A stretch of DNA of 64,000 nucleotides, taken from Gymnopus androsaceus JB14. Lineage: Eukaryota; Basidiomycota; Agaricomycetes; Agaricales; Omphalotaceae. The position numbers and the translations under genes are program-made. The notes under the pieces were generated by a model. The model did not search any database. It worked only from the letters and a program-made list of their open reading frames with translations, and had not been told where the DNA came from. This document shows positions 10,466 through 23,969 of this stretch, in pieces. Location of the stretch: positions 1 to 64,000 of the forward strand of contig ML769522.1 of assembly GCA_009733575.1 (NCBI GenBank), written 5' to 3'. The stretch's first letter is position 1; each line of letters starts with the position of its first letter.

Positions 10466-13400
10466 CTATGAAGTTGTGTGTGCTTTCTCCGCCATAGCAT
10501 AGAGGACATCTTTATCATTGGACTCATCCACCAAAGAGCGTAATTTTCCGTCTTTGATTTTCAACAGGGCCTCGGGGCTGTCGAACTCGACCTGCAGGAT
10601 GTGATCAGCAACAGAGGAAAGGACAGAACGAGAATGCTCACAATTCTCCCTGCGTCCAACACCATCTGGAGTGTCAAAGGTCAGAAAAATAAGGCATTGA
10701 AAGCCTGGGGAATACATACAATCTTATCGGCGTCCATTATTGTCTGTAGACGATGGGCTACCGTGATAAGTGTGATATCTCCCTTCAATTCATTGCGAAG
10801 GGAGTCTTGGATGATAGAATCGGTTTTGTAATCTGAAATGAAGTTTATGAAGCTAAGCAAAGAGCCATACCCATCGAAAGGCTCACCTATGGCCGATGTA
10901 GCTGATAGAATGCATGTTACACTCGGTTGCAATAAAGGAATGGGCATAGTACACACCTTCATCCAGTATCAACAGTTTCGATCCACGCACAAGAGCTCGG
11001 GCAAGCGCTAGAATTTGACGTTGGCCGACAGAAAGATTGCCGCCTCCACTCGAGATTGGAGAGTCTAGAGTTATTCGACCTTCGACCATGTCATTTTGAA
11101 GCGCGAAAAGCCCAGCCGCACGGAGAGCATCATTCAACACGGCATCATCGTATTGGTCAAAAGGATCAAGATTTTGTCGAAGAGTGCCGCTGAGCAGCTC
11201 AGGCTAAAAAAATCGTTAGTGGGTGTTCAACGGCTTGAGGTATTGGATAAACTTACAACTTGAGGTATAATTGTGATGCTTGTGCGGAGAGCATCAAGAT
11301 TTATCTTGTCAGTAGCTACTCCGTCATAGTATACCTTTCCTTCCGTGAATATGCAGCGCAAAAGCGATAGGGTCAGGGAGCTCTTTCCGGATCCAGTACG
11401 CCCAACTGGATAAGAGCCATGAAGGGATATGCAATGAACTGACGGGTGAAACAACTCACCAACGCCAACCCGTTCTCCAGATTTGATGCTGAATGATATA
11501 TCATGAAGCACTTTAGGCCCATCTGAAGAGTAGCGAGCGGAAAGTCCTTCGACTCGAAGCTCCCCCGATGCTGGCCAGTATGCAGGAGGTACGCCTTCTA
11601 CGTTAGACTTTGGTTCTTGTTCGATGTTGATGTAACCTTGGATACGCTCAAGGCTGGATTAAATTCTTGGTCAGATCTGAACGAAAACTTCCCATTGGAC
11701 CGACAGACCTGTTTCCTGTGGGCGCATTAGCCCAATGTTTAGGGGAGGTAAACTTGAAAATCACCCACCTTGAACCTCAAACTCGTTCAATGTACGAACC
11801 CACCATAGGATCAGCGAGCTGAATCCGACTAGATGTATGTGTCAGCGCTATCCCATAGCAAGCAAATAGAAAGGATTGACCTGCCATATTGAGTGAAAAT
11901 CCTGTATTAGAAGCGGTTTGACCACGGTAGTACACTAAATATGCCGCTAGTCCGGCTGCAAGAAGAGCTCCAAGAGCATCAATCCGAATGCAAATCCATC
12001 TATTCAAGTTGAAGTAAGTACGAGCAGCACGAGTGTACCTGTCGATCCGACGTATGGATTCTGCTATAAAGGTCTCTTGAACGCCATATGCCCGGATTGA
12101 AGCTGGTGATCGACGTAAATAGCCAGTGAGTAAAGAGATTAAATTTAAAAAGTGCTTACTGAGTCCTGCAATTGCTGCGCCAAAACTGATTCTCATTTAA
12201 CACGAAGAACTTGGATGAATACGGAACGACGCACTGTCCAAGAACCGGAGCCCTTGCATTCGACATCTCCCGCTTGACTGACAATTGAGCTTTGATATAG
12301 ACCTGTCCACAAGCTGCTCCTAGAACAGCGACAAGTACCCCAGGTATGACGAATATCGGTGTTATAATAACGACCGCTGTATACTTCAGAATCATCATCG
12401 CTTCGGTTCGGCTCGTCAGTGAGATGTAATCAACGGCTTGGTAGTAAAATATACCTGAAAGTTCGGAGAGAGCTTGTAGCCACTGTGGTACTGGTCCATC
12501 CACTTCAGTATCACGTTATTTCAGTGAGGAATTATTGGCCGAAAAGGAATATGTCTACCTGCGCGGATATCTTGTGTACATCTCGCGATGACACGAGAAG
12601 TAGGAGTGGTATCCAGCCACCTGGTCAGGTCATGAGCAAGAGTATTCTCAGTATCTCCGGCACCTGCGTACCTCAAAGTTGTACCTACCAAAGCTCGTTA
12701 GTTATTATGAGATTCAAGAAGAAAGCTGTATATACCGAAGATCGATGCGATGAGTTCCTTGTGAATAGCCCGGGATGCCCGGATGGTTCCAAACACATAA
12801 ATGAGAACACCTATTGTATAAATTATCATTGCGCTGGCCAAGATAGCGCCTAAATAAGAGAAAGTCAGGTGCCAGTATTCCCAAAACTGATGAGTATAAC
12901 TTACAATAAATCCCAATGTAACTTGCAGTTCGTGATAATTTTCAGCAGAAAGCCAACCAGGTAATTAAAAGCTTACTGGAAGACGCTAACGGATGCGGCA
13001 TCCTGACTTTCATATTGCGACGCCCAGTATCCCAAATACCAAGTCTGGAGAGCATTAAGGACTTCGGTGACAAACATGGTGAATATAAAGGCCAAGAAGA
13101 AGGCCCAGGAATATTGCCCGCCCATGCTTGTCAGATACATCTTGACTAGTAAAAGTTAATTATAAATCAACATTGAATACGCATAATACACACGAACCTG
13201 CAGACCAACTGACGTGCCCCTCTTGAATTTCTTCAGCCACAATGAGCTTTCCATCACCCTTGGTCTCTTCGGGAGGACGTTGGTCGTCCACCTCCTCGCC
13301 AGTTTTGTCAATGACCTGCTGTTCGATCCTCGCCTCTTCCGCTAGCACAGGATCCTTACCAAGAGCCTCGGAAACAGTCCCTTGACTTTCAATGCGGCCC

Positions 13401-16400
13401 TCTTTAAGTGCCACTACGAACCCGGCGATAGGTCGAGTTATAGCAATATTATGAGTCTGAAGAAAAATGAGATTTCGAAAGCGATCCTTGCCATTCCCCT
13501 TACCACCAAAATCATTGTTCTACCGTCCATCAAGTCACCGGTAAAGCATTTGTCGACGATCCACTTGGAGGTATGTACACTACGAATCAAGTCAGCTTCA
13601 CAAAATCAATGTGAAAAGGACGACGAACTCTAGCGCAGCCAGAACATCGTCTAATAAGACGACCTTTCGCATACGAGTATATGGCCCTCGCTAAGGTGAT
13701 GCGAGCCTTTTGGCCCCCGCTCAAAGTGAGACCTTTCTCGCCGACTTCAGTAGCATCACCTGCTTCAAACAAAGTGATGTCCCGCTCGAGACCACACTGG
13801 TAAATAACCTTCTTGTATCGCTCCTCGTCGAAAGGTGAACCAAAGACAATGTTTTCCTGTCATTTTCGTCTGGTTAATTTAGACGAAGCAATAGCATTCA
13901 CTCCACTTACTCGGATAGTCTCATTCTGCACCCAAGATTCTTGCGCTGCATAGGCAATACCTGCATCTCGGGGAAGATTATACCATGATTCAGGGCCGGA
14001 AGGTATGAAATGCATCTCAGCTGCCGACTCTAATCAGTCATTGTGAACCTGAGCTTTACTACAAGATGACATACAGAGCAATGCCATCAATAGAGAGGTC
14101 TTGCCTGAGGACAGCAAGCGTAAGTTCACCCAAAGGTTCGATGGATATCAATTTGACACTTACCTGAACCAGTTTCACCAATAATCAGATTGACGCAGTT
14201 CTTCCTGAATAACAGCTCTCCTTCGATCTTCAGCTTGAACTTGCGTTTCGAAGGCGTAAGGGATCCAGCGACGTCTGATGACCATGTAAAAGTAGCATCG
14301 CGGAAGCCAATTTCTTGCGAGTCTGTAACTTGGTCGGCAGGGACAAAGTAGCCACTTTCTGGTATCTTCTCAGAGAGCGAATCAAGGAGTTCCGTCTATA
14401 TCATGGCAGGACATGGTCAGCTAATAGAAACCTATGGGGGTCAATGAATGCACATGCATTTTGCAAGAAATCGGTGACACGATCAAGCGACACTTTCGCA
14501 GTCATAGTTTCGTTGATAGACCGGAAAATTATACGCATTTGCTCCCGTAGCATGTCGAAAACTGACATGGAACTAAAGATGACGGAGGCGCGCATGGTTC
14601 CCTTCATAATGACAGTCTGTGAGGGAATTCTTTAGAGACCTCCGAGCTTGAGAGTGAGAATTCATCACTAACGAAGGTGACAAAAGTCACGATCATGGTT
14701 AGCAGAGGAATAACGTATCTATGGTTGGCTACTTAGAGGTCAATGTTGAATCCATAGCGCGACCACTCACGTAAGGATACCGTTGAAAACTTCTAGAACC
14801 TGCCGTCTCCTAATCCAAATTAACTCTTCGTCTCTCTTCTCTGCAATCTTGGCGTCCATTCTGCATTCCCAGCCAAATAGTTTGATCATCCGCAGAACGT
14901 TCATTGCTGGATGTAGCAATTAATTGATCGGAAGGACGGGTAAAGAAAAGCGAGACATACATTCAGAAACGGACTGGACTCTCGCATCTGTCTTCTTCAA
15001 CCTCTTCTCTTGAAAGATTTGAACCTTGCGCGCGATATAACCTGGCAATGGGAACGATACGATCATAACAGCCAGGCCAACAAACGAGCTCCATCCCAAT
15101 AAGATGTATAAGAATATCATACACAAAACAATTTGCACGGGGATGTACAGGACAATCGAAGAGGAAGTCTCGTCCATCCACGATATTGTCCAAGTCAGTT
15201 GTGACGAGATTGTTGATCTTTCCGACAAGATTGTTGGCATCCGACTGAGGTGGATCATCTTGCTTTGCCTTCTTGCCTTTCTTGCTCTTGCTCTTGACAG
15301 AGGAAACAGACGAAGCGCTGGAGTGCACGAGCCGTGATTCAGCTTCAGTTGGGTCGACCGAATGGCAATGTGAGGGAACCATCCAGGCTTGCTTCGCAGG
15401 AGAGATGCAGAGTCAGGAGTGAGAGTCTCCGATGAAGAGAATGTCGAACTTTCACTGGAATCAGCAGCTTCGGCTTTGACACGGATACGAAGAGAGTGTT
15501 CAAAGACGAGTTGTGTGACAATCGCCTGCGTACGCGCTAACGTCCGGGTCTTTAGGAGGAGAATCAGCAGTAGTCCAGGATAGAAATCTCGGTAAATCAG
15601 AAACTCACGGCAACAAAGATATACCATTGAATGGCGATCGTTCCTCCTACTGGACCAATGAAAAGCCAAAGAATCCAGACCCACGGGCGCACTACGGCGT
15701 CTTGACCTCCAGGTTCCAAGTATCTTAGAAGCCTGTTAAGACCAATAGGTGCGGCGAAATTGGCAAATACGTGAAGCAAGATCATGAAAGCCAGCTGGAT
15801 GTAGTCTTTGCTGAAAATTCGCATGAACCCGAAGAATAGGTGCCTCTTTGGTGCACCAGAAAACAGGTCCAAGTGCTAAGAATGGGTTGTAAATTGAATT
15901 GGGTTTTCTTCGGAGAGACGTCGCGACTCGCGATCTTACCTTGAAACTTAGTTCCTTTGAGATGCTCCGCAGCGTCATGATCGTTGAGAGGAGGTAGTTT
16001 ATCGAAGCTTAGATGAGCTACACGGTATGCCGCGAATACTAAAGGATCCAGGAAAGCGTAGGTGATCAGAGAAAAGATGGATGCGGTCTGTTCTGGGTTG
16101 GGTCTAGGCAGTGGGTTCTGGTGAAGTGTTAGTGCGTATAGGCAAAGGATCAATCAATGATTGGTGCTAACTTTGGGATCGACTGGGACGTATGGCCGAG
16201 GGACCTGACGAGTGGGATTACCGCAGCAGTGAATGATAAGAATAGTGACTTTGACCCACAGAATACCACCCTCCGATAGGTCTTTGGGATCGAGTAAAAA
16301 TGTGGCTAGAGGGTAAACATCCCGGTAGAGATAAACACACAAGGTCACCAGGAGAACCAAGTTTAGATGCCGTATAACCACTCTGCTCCATCTAAGTCTC

Positions 16401-17057
16401 GCGGCGAGCGAAACTAGAGCAAGGAACGAGGCATAAAGCTGCAGATACATCAGCTATTATAGGCAGAAGGATTGAGCGGAAGACGCACAAAAGTAAGGCA
16501 CATCCCAGCTTCTAACCATTCTTCTGTTGGAAAATTGTGTGCTGTACCTATTTGTCGGATATTTATTTCCCCATTTTCCCAATATATCAGCGTCTCCTCC
16601 GTCCTGGCTCCCAGCTCTTTCGAACTCGTCAAGGATCAAGGTCGCGATGGACAAGCAAAGCAAAGCTAATGTGCCGACAAGCCTGGCTACCATACATGCA
16701 AAGATAATAGCACCTCCATGCTTCCCGATGTGAACCTTGATTCCCTGTACAAGGCTTTCTGCTTGTGTATGAGCAGAAAGCTCTTCAGATGCTATACCGA
16801 CATTTGGCCGTCTGAATAGCTTCCGAACATGTATAGTGTCTGCGATAACGTGAAGTAGAAGGACCAGAGTGGAAGCAACGGTAGCATAGAGGGGGTAAAC
16901 TGAGTGAGCTGGTGAAAACCCTACAGGTAGATTTCAGAAAAGCCCTGTAAGATTAAAGAAAGGAAGGAACTGACGCGTCTGTGTCTGCCCCAGCAACGTT
17001 ACCGGTATTCAAAACGGTCTGAGAAGAGAGCGATAGCTCTGACCATTCGACGGACAT
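10466..17057 (-). CDS. ABCC (MRP/YCF1-type) full ABC transporter
   Basis: A large multi-exon gene running from MSVEWSELSLSS at 17057 to EKAHTTS and TAG at 10466. Order: an N-terminal hydrophobic TMD0-like region (16.2-16.9 kb), TMD1 (14.9-16.1 kb) and NBD1 (13.1-14.3 kb: Walker A GETGSGKTSLL split by an intron, signature LSGGQKARITLARA, Walker B LLDDVLAAL). Then TMD2 (11.8-13.2 kb) and NBD2 (10.5-11.6 kb: Walker A GRTGSGKSS, degenerate signature LSVGQRQ, Walker B LLILDEATSAID). This order is characteristic of vacuolar or plasma-membrane ABCC exporters of conjugates and drugs. Introns are 45-60 nt. Three exons are tiny: 17 nt (12905-12921), 15 nt (10887-10901) and 7 nt (11709-11715, completing GNSLERIQ). 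With them included, the motifs I traced read in frame. Substrate unknown. Confidence 0.9.
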
Positions 17058-17384
17058 GGTGGTATGAAGTCCAACAAAACTTAGCTCCGGAGAAGCTGCG
17101 GAATTTCTGATAAAAAGTGATGATTTAGGCGCTCACTAATGATCATGCATTCATGCCTAATATAGCATCCAAACTTCCTTTTTCGAGCAGGTACGTCGAG
17201 GAGACGGCTTGAAAAGGCAAATCTCTGGCCAAATCCTTTGGTCTAGAAGAACTTCGCGTCCAACTCCAAAATGTCTAAATTTTAATGTGAAGATTGCTGG
17301 ACGTCCGAAGATTTTCAGTGTACTAATGTGGTAAGGACACCAAATTCACATGACATATGTCCAAGCGTGGGCGGCTATCTCTTT

Positions 17385-20121
17385 ATGTCCGAACCATCAC
17401 CTTCAACTCCGAGTTCGAGGCCCTCGACTTCTGAGCCTCCAACGAATGGTCCTATTCCTCTCTTTGATGTCCAACTTCGCTTCTTGAACGATTCTTATCT
17501 CAGTTTTTTCACTGAAAGGTGAGCTAGCCTAACCCTATTATTTCGTCATTCATCTCAACCCAAGTCTTTAGAAAACGTATCGAAGAGAATTAGTGAGAAT
17601 TTTGGATTTTAGCCTCGGAATTGGACCTGTCTTATGCATGGAAACAGTGTAGATTCTCTGTCAAAGTTGTACAGAAAGATCAAGTCCATTGACTCTTTTC
17701 TCGATGATCGGAGCGACATGAGCACGGCCCGAGTCGCATGGTCGGAAATTAGAGAAAACATCGAGCGAGGTGAGTATTCTGTTCGTCTGCTATGCTTTTA
17801 CTAATGTCCTGCCTCTATTAGAGGCCCAAGCTCGCCAGGCTTTCCTTCATACCTTAACCTCGGATATTATCGGTCCTCTGACGACGCTCAAGGTTTAATA
17901 TTTCCAATCGGTCGTCGATGCAAGATGCTTATTATCTATTAGGATACGCAAGAAAGGACCAGAAAGCGAATTAAAGAAGATCTCAAAGTTTCTACGTCCA
18001 CGTATAACGAATACGCTGAAGTTCACATTGCCCAAGTTGAAGTCGAGATATACGAAGAAGTTTGCCGAGGTGGAGGTAAGATGCTTGCCCATGTATTCGA
18101 TGCGTGTCCCAGCTTAGATCCGTTGCAGGAATCCAAACGAGCAGCGGCCGTAGTTCCTCCGACTTCACCCATTATGCCCTCTTCAGAATACCAGGGGCTA
18201 TCTAAAGCCCCAGCTCGGCCAACAGTCACCGCTCCCCAGCCTCTGCGAGCTCTTGACCGCAGACCGTCTGGTAGTGGTCAAGGTGGTCGCAATCGATCTC
18301 CGTCCGGAAATACTGCATTCTCGGATCTTGCCCAACAAGGCAAGAAGCAGCTCAACACTCTTATGGGCTTTTTAGACAAGAGTGGAACAGTCAAGGAAAC
18401 ACTTGGTGGACGAGAGAATCATGCTTTACGCACTGTTCGGGCAAAGCGGGAGCTTGAAGAGGCTGACAAGGAGTATAGAAAGTCTGTACACTGGCTAGGT
18501 AAGTTTATGTCTACATCTGGTAGTTTTCATGTTAACCACTCTTGTCTTAGAGACTCTACGGCTAAGAAAGACCAAAATCTTAGAGAGTGGTTATAACGTG
18601 AGCCAACCTCCTCTCTATTGTGAATTACGATACGATTATCCGTACCAGAGTCTGTCCATGTTCGTCGAAGAATGCTCAGTAGCTGTCAAGGACGCTTTGC
18701 AGAGATATTCCGGTCAGTCCATCTTTATATCACCTATTTTTTGCCCCAATCTAAGATATTACAGATAATATGCAGGCGACTTCCACTACCCAAACGCAAC
18801 TCTCCAGCCATGTTCGTGGTGTCATCGAAAAGATCTCGCCAGAGAAGGACAAAAATAGGTTTGCGTCAAATATACCCCGCTCGCTAGCCTCTGCCATACC
18901 AGAACCTATACTTTACCAACATGGACAGGTACGGTGAATGTAACGACTTGGTCTTTGGCTTCAGCCTTCTCGATTACGCTACGACAAAGAATCTCCCCGA
19001 AGGAGAAGTTCCGAAGATTGTTCGGGTGTGTATTGCGGAGATCGATAAACGAGGTCTTGATGCAGAGGGGATATACAGAGTGTCTGGGAGACATGCGGTT
19101 GTCCAGACGTTACAGCACGAGTATGAGAAGGATGAGGCCAAATTTGAGTTTAGACTGAAGGATGATGTTTACGCGGTTGCTTCGTTGATGAAGGTACGAT
19201 GAAATATTCTAGCCTCTATACACGAAGCTAATCCTCAATTTCAGCTATATTTTAGGGAATTACCTGAACCGGTGTTCCGAATCCCATTACAGGACCGTAT
19301 ACAACATACGCAAGATATTGGTAAGTTTGTGACAAGCTCAAAATAAGACTCACGAACTAACCGTTCTCCAGCGGAACACCACTCCAATAACTTCGCGCTG
19401 CTACGTTCTAAAATGAGACGTTTACCTGCCGTTCACTACGCCACCCTCAAAGCCCTTCTCGAACATCTTTCACGAGTAGTAGCCAATAGCGAAAAGAACA
19501 AAATGGACCCAAAGAACCTTGCGATTGTGTTTGGTGGCGTTATATTCGGTGAAGACGAGATAAAGGGTGATCTGATGAGCGTGCAGACAATGAACGATAC
19601 ACTCATGGAGGATCTGATTATCAATGCCCAAGTCCTCTTCTCTGACGAACCGAATACTCACCCTTTACCTGCGCCTCCTCCCGGAGAACCTACTCCCGTA
19701 TATCCGTATGGATCCAAGACTACGAAAATCGTCAGCATTCCTTCGCCTCTCAACAGTGCTGCTTTCCAAAACGCTGTCCTATCACCTTCAGAGGACTTTT
19801 CCCCAAAGCTCCCTCCTCGGCCTGCGAACTCTATACATCCTTCCGCTCGAGGTCCGTCGTCTCCGACAAAGGAACGTACAGACATGGGCCCGCCGCCGCT
19901 CCCTGTACGGCCCACGTCGTCACAGCTGCAGGCTGAACCGCCTTCACCCTCCATCTGCGTCGTCCATCTTTGAAACGGATGACTCGGCATCATATAATGC
20001 AGGGACCTCCTCTACGGATCTTCGGTCAACTGGGCTTCCTTACATAGGCGAGTCCGAATCAGGGGAGCTAGTGAACGCTGTACAAGAGTCCTTAGCGTCG
20101 CCCTTATCACCTCAATCCTAG
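17385..20121 (+). CDS. RGD1: F-BAR and RhoGAP protein (Rgd1-like)
   Basis: MSEPSPSTPSSRPS starts a short acidic/Ser-rich lead. An F-BAR/FCH domain follows (LRFLNDSYLSFFTERKRIEE, SKLYRKIKSIDSFLDD, AQARQAFLHTL), then a Pro-rich linker and a further helical segment. The RhoGAP domain is at about 18.9-19.6 kb with the arginine-finger region GIYRVSGR and downstream KNLAIVFGGVIF. It should act at the cortex to bind membrane and turn off Rho GTPases, as yeast Rgd1 does for Rho3/Rho4. The first frame stops at 19973, but a one-base shift near 19950 (a CCC run) continues into SASSIFETDDSASYNAG and on to a stop at 20121. I give the longer end because that tail has acidic/Ser composition like the rest, but it depends on the base call. 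At least eight introns. Confidence 0.85.
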
Positions 20122-20532
20122 TAATCATAGCCATGGATTGAATTTATTTTCTTTATTTTCTTCATGTTCTATCGCAGTCTACCGGCGCGGGACCTCTGTA
20201 TTCTTACCGTCATATACCCTCGTTACGATTTTCTTTGGCCGTGTTGTATTTCATTCTTCCTATATGGCTTTTGTTCTAGTTTTGAATCATACATGCACAC
20301 TCTCTGACTACTCTTTTCGGACATGTTCTTGTATTGAACAAATTGTACATTTACTGAAACATATGGTGTAGTTCTAGGTATAGTACACATTCATTGCTCG
20401 TTACAAATAGATATTAAAGTGTATCTTGAATAAGATGCTTGTGAGATATTCGAAAGATGCGAGATGCGAATGCGATGTGAGATACAAATATAACGAATAG
20501 ATGACCAGACCCAGACAGAGCTCGCTCTACTC

Positions 20533-23198
20533 TCAATTTTGGAGATCGTCGTAATAGTTGGATATGGCTTCGTCGCAGTCCATCTCAGCGTCCCAAAGGG
20601 TTTGATCAGGATCGTCAACGTCAGCAATGTCGATGCCGGGTTCTCGCTGCTTCGCTATAGAACGAGGAGTCGGTAATGCCGTTACTGTAACTCGCTTTGG
20701 GGTAACTAGAGAGGAGCCTGAGGCAGCATTGCGAGACTCATTGGTCGAGCGAGGCATCCACCCATTCTGCCAAGCGATAACGCGAGGATGCGCCTCTATC
20801 TTAAGGGGGTTGAAATTCAAAATCTCCAAGTGTTCCATGGTCGTAGCTCGAGATACAGCGACGTACGCTGGGATAAACGAAGCTCAGAAAAGTTGAAGTA
20901 CAGGTGAAACGACTGCGTTACCTTGCCCCTTCTCAAAAACCTTTCCGAGATCTATCTTGACACGCTCAAGAGTCTGGCCTTGACTTTTGTGCTAAAAAGG
21001 CGGGAAAAAAGTAAAGATGTCAATAAGGCATAGGAAAAATTGCTCTCACCATCGACAGAGCCCAGGCCAGAATCAGAGGAACTTGTGTTCTTTTAGCTTC
21101 CACATTTCCACGGAATCCTTCGACACAAAAGTCTACCGGCGCACAAAGTAGTAACTTGCCGGAAGTGAAGTTGACAAGAGGCCATTTCTGGTTCTTGTCA
21201 AATTGATATTCGTTCAGAGATTGGAATATCTCATCGTCGCTGTCGATCCTGGGGCGCTTATTACTGATTCGTTCCAAGGCATTCGGTCTGTCCTGTCTTC
21301 TTCATCTCAGCAATCTGGATTTGTTTCTGTATCGCGTCATGCGTCGTCATAAAATCGATGACCTTTCCACAGGAGCCATTGACAAGACAACCTTGGACGA
21401 TGTTCTAGGAATAAGACAGTCAGAGATGCGAGTCAGATTTATTTAAGAGAGATGTTACCTGAATCAACATAACCTGTGCCCCCACCTACACGCTTCAAAT
21501 TTTAGTCCGAGTTTCAACAATCTTCGAGATCACTTACCTTGAAAGTGACTCTAGACAACGCTATCTCGTCGTCAAGTATCCTCTCGGCAACTTGCTTTGA
21601 AACAGGGCTACCTATGGGTGATGTTCAGGAAGGCCCGCTATAGCAATGGATGCTCGTTTCACCGTAAACGTCGATACCGCTAGCATCCATGCTGTTATAG
21701 GTGAAGCCCTGACCCGATAGTGCGTTCAGTTTCTCGGAATTACAGGCTTGAGCCTCCATACGAGTGGGAAATAGACTTGTTGGCTCGATCCCATCGGCGT
21801 ACGTTAATGGTCGCGATAACGCAGCGAGACTTTTGATATGATCATCGGAGAGATTGCCTACTCGCATTGCAGATAGGATGTCGACGAAAGCTGCACCAAA
21901 CGTAGTAAAGTATGCGCGAATGAGTGCACGAGATGTGTAATATACCTCTATCGCTTTGACGGAAAACACGCGTCAGGAGAATCGGTTCACTAATGCAGCG
22001 GCTCCATGACTTGGCGTCGAAAGCAAACGTGGAAGGTATCCTATGGGCGCTCGCCTTCTCAGGTACTGGAGGTAGCTGACAAAAGTCACCCGAAAGGACG
22101 AGCTAAGACATGTGAGTAATTGTGAGGATTATTATATCGCAAGGACGAACCTGAAGGCCTCCGAAAGGTGCTTCACTTTCGCGCACTACCCGCGCGATGT
22201 ATTCCAGCTTATCGAAAAGCCTACCTATACAGTGAGAGACGTATATATCACCCGCTCTTTATCTTTCAAAACAGCCTACCATCGATCATCGATACTGCAG
22301 ATAATTTCAGCCAAATAAAATTAAAGCAAGAACAAACTTACTCTCATCTACAATGAGACAATCTACGGCCCTCCAACGTTGTCTAGCTACAAAAGAGCCA
22401 GCAATTCTACTTGCGAGTACTTCTACCTTCTCCTTCCCTAGTCCTATCCCAGCAAATGAGTGAAGCGTCGATCCGCTGTAGAGCCTGCTCAGTAAATATA
22501 CATCTAACATATCCAGTAAATTTTACCCAATATTAATCCCTGCGATGCCTGTACTGGCAGTCACTGCGACTGAAACTGGGGGATCTGCGCTCCGAAGGGT
22601 TGCCATAATCTCCCTCAATAGGACAGATTTGCCAGTGCCCGCAGGTCCTGTAAAGAACACGTTTCGTCCGGCTTTCACCATGTGGAGGACCTTTAGCTGT
22701 TCATCAGATAGCACGATTGGATCCTTGTTAACTGGCGCCACTGCTACTGGTACCACTTGGGGAGCGGGAGGATGAGGACTCGGCGATGGGGTAAGACGTT
22801 GGGGTGTTGATGGGGTTGGTGGGCTATATTCTTCCCAATGAGTAGAAGAATTCGGATATTTTTTCGGGGTTCGGTTAGAGTTTTGAACTGGGAAATCTCA
22901 GAATCAAAATGAAGGCGTGTATGAAACTTCTTACCGCGTTGAAACTTTGCCATGCATTGCTCAGCCTCGGAGCGCGAAGTAAATCCTACCTGACTAGAAT
23001 AGTGCTAATAAGGTATGAGGAAAGGAGATTGATTTAGATTGAATATCATATCTGACCGATGCAAGCTAGACAACACAATTGAGTGAAAGTTGGAAAAGAC
23101 TACTTGGTAGAGCGACGCACCTCTTCTGGAACATCTTGTATTTGGACAGCTTCCTTTCCTATTACCACAAAATATCGCATTGAACCCTGGTTGGACAT
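20533..23198 (-). CDS. PIF1-family DNA helicase (copy 1) with viroplasmin-like N-terminus
   Basis: Starts [17 protein letters not shown] at 23198 and ends YYDDLQN at 20533. The first exons (RYFVVIG... and [18 protein letters not shown]) resemble an RNase H1 N-terminal (caulimovirus viroplasmin-like) domain that binds RNA:DNA hybrids, in weakened form. Helicase motifs follow: Walker [19 protein letters not shown], motif Ia [20 protein letters not shown], Walker [23 protein letters not shown], and the late [16 protein letters not shown] and [17 protein letters not shown]. All are needed for 5'-3' superfamily 1B helicase activity. No frame break was found. It is a paralogue of the gene at 29.7 kb, transcribed in the opposite direction. 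Role inferred: genome maintenance; a helitron origin is not supported, since no Rep domain is present. Confidence 0.85.
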
Positions 23199-23627
23199 TT
23201 TAGCACTCGAAGCACATGGGTGATGGGAGACCGTGTTCGTGCTTTCGTGTTCGTGTGGCTCTGAGTCACGCGATTGAAATGCGACACGTGCTCAGCACGT
23301 GCTTCTTTTTCCTCACTTCAAAAAATTGAAGTTCCACGAATATTCGGCAGTCTTCCCTGCTTATACTCACCTCTCCTCTGAAACGACGTTCACCTTGGAG
23401 ATTTTTATTGTTCAAATTCGTTCCAAAGGGCGCTCGTCACTAACATATAGGTGCTTCCGACGCAGCCAGTCGAGCGCGTCGCAGAAGGACTCCGAAGGAG
23501 GTTACAACGCGTCTACTACGACAAACACTTCCCTCCAAACACTTCCCTCCATACTCCTCACACCTCTGCTTGATTATGAGTCCTCATACCCAACGACCTC
23601 TCGTCTTTGTGGGAATCCCTGACAGCG

Positions 23628-23969
23628 ATGTATACCGTCATCCCTCTCGACTCCGAACCACCATCAGCTCCTCTTCAATGATAATGCCGAAAGCTTCTGT
23701 TACAGTAGCAGCGAAGAGGCTGTATGTACGAGTTGCAGAACACGTCCAATTGACGGACCAAGACTGCTGAAGCGCTTGCGCGCGTTCAAGAGCACCAGAT
23801 ACACACGCGACCCTTTCTCACATATCTTGAGGCAAGTATCGAGCTTTTCGGTACATTTTCTATGACATTCTCTATAGCCCGTGATTCATCTCAACTGGAG
23901 GACAATGCAAACTTTCGCATCTCGGAACCATCGAAATCCCAGATCGACGAACTTGCATTTCATTCATAA
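23628..23969 (+). other. Possible small unrecognised gene
   Basis: MYTVIPLDSEPPSAPL is followed, after a one-base shift, by FNDNAESFCYSSSEEAVC with a CTSC motif and a basic stretch (LLKRLRAFKSTRYTRDPF). After a possible intron comes ISEPSKSQIDELAFHS and TAA at 23969. Codon content looks protein-like but I recognise no family, and the frame needs a shift or an unseen splice. Confidence 0.2.

Noticed and set aside
12419..12853. 144-codon plus-strand frame inside the ABC transporter
   Set aside because: Antisense to well-supported TMD2 exons and their introns.
20533..23198. Helitron origin for the PIF1 genes
   Set aside because: No Rep/HUH motif and no helitron ends (TC...CTRR with hairpin) were seen. 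The genes have many introns and an RNase H1-type N-terminus.
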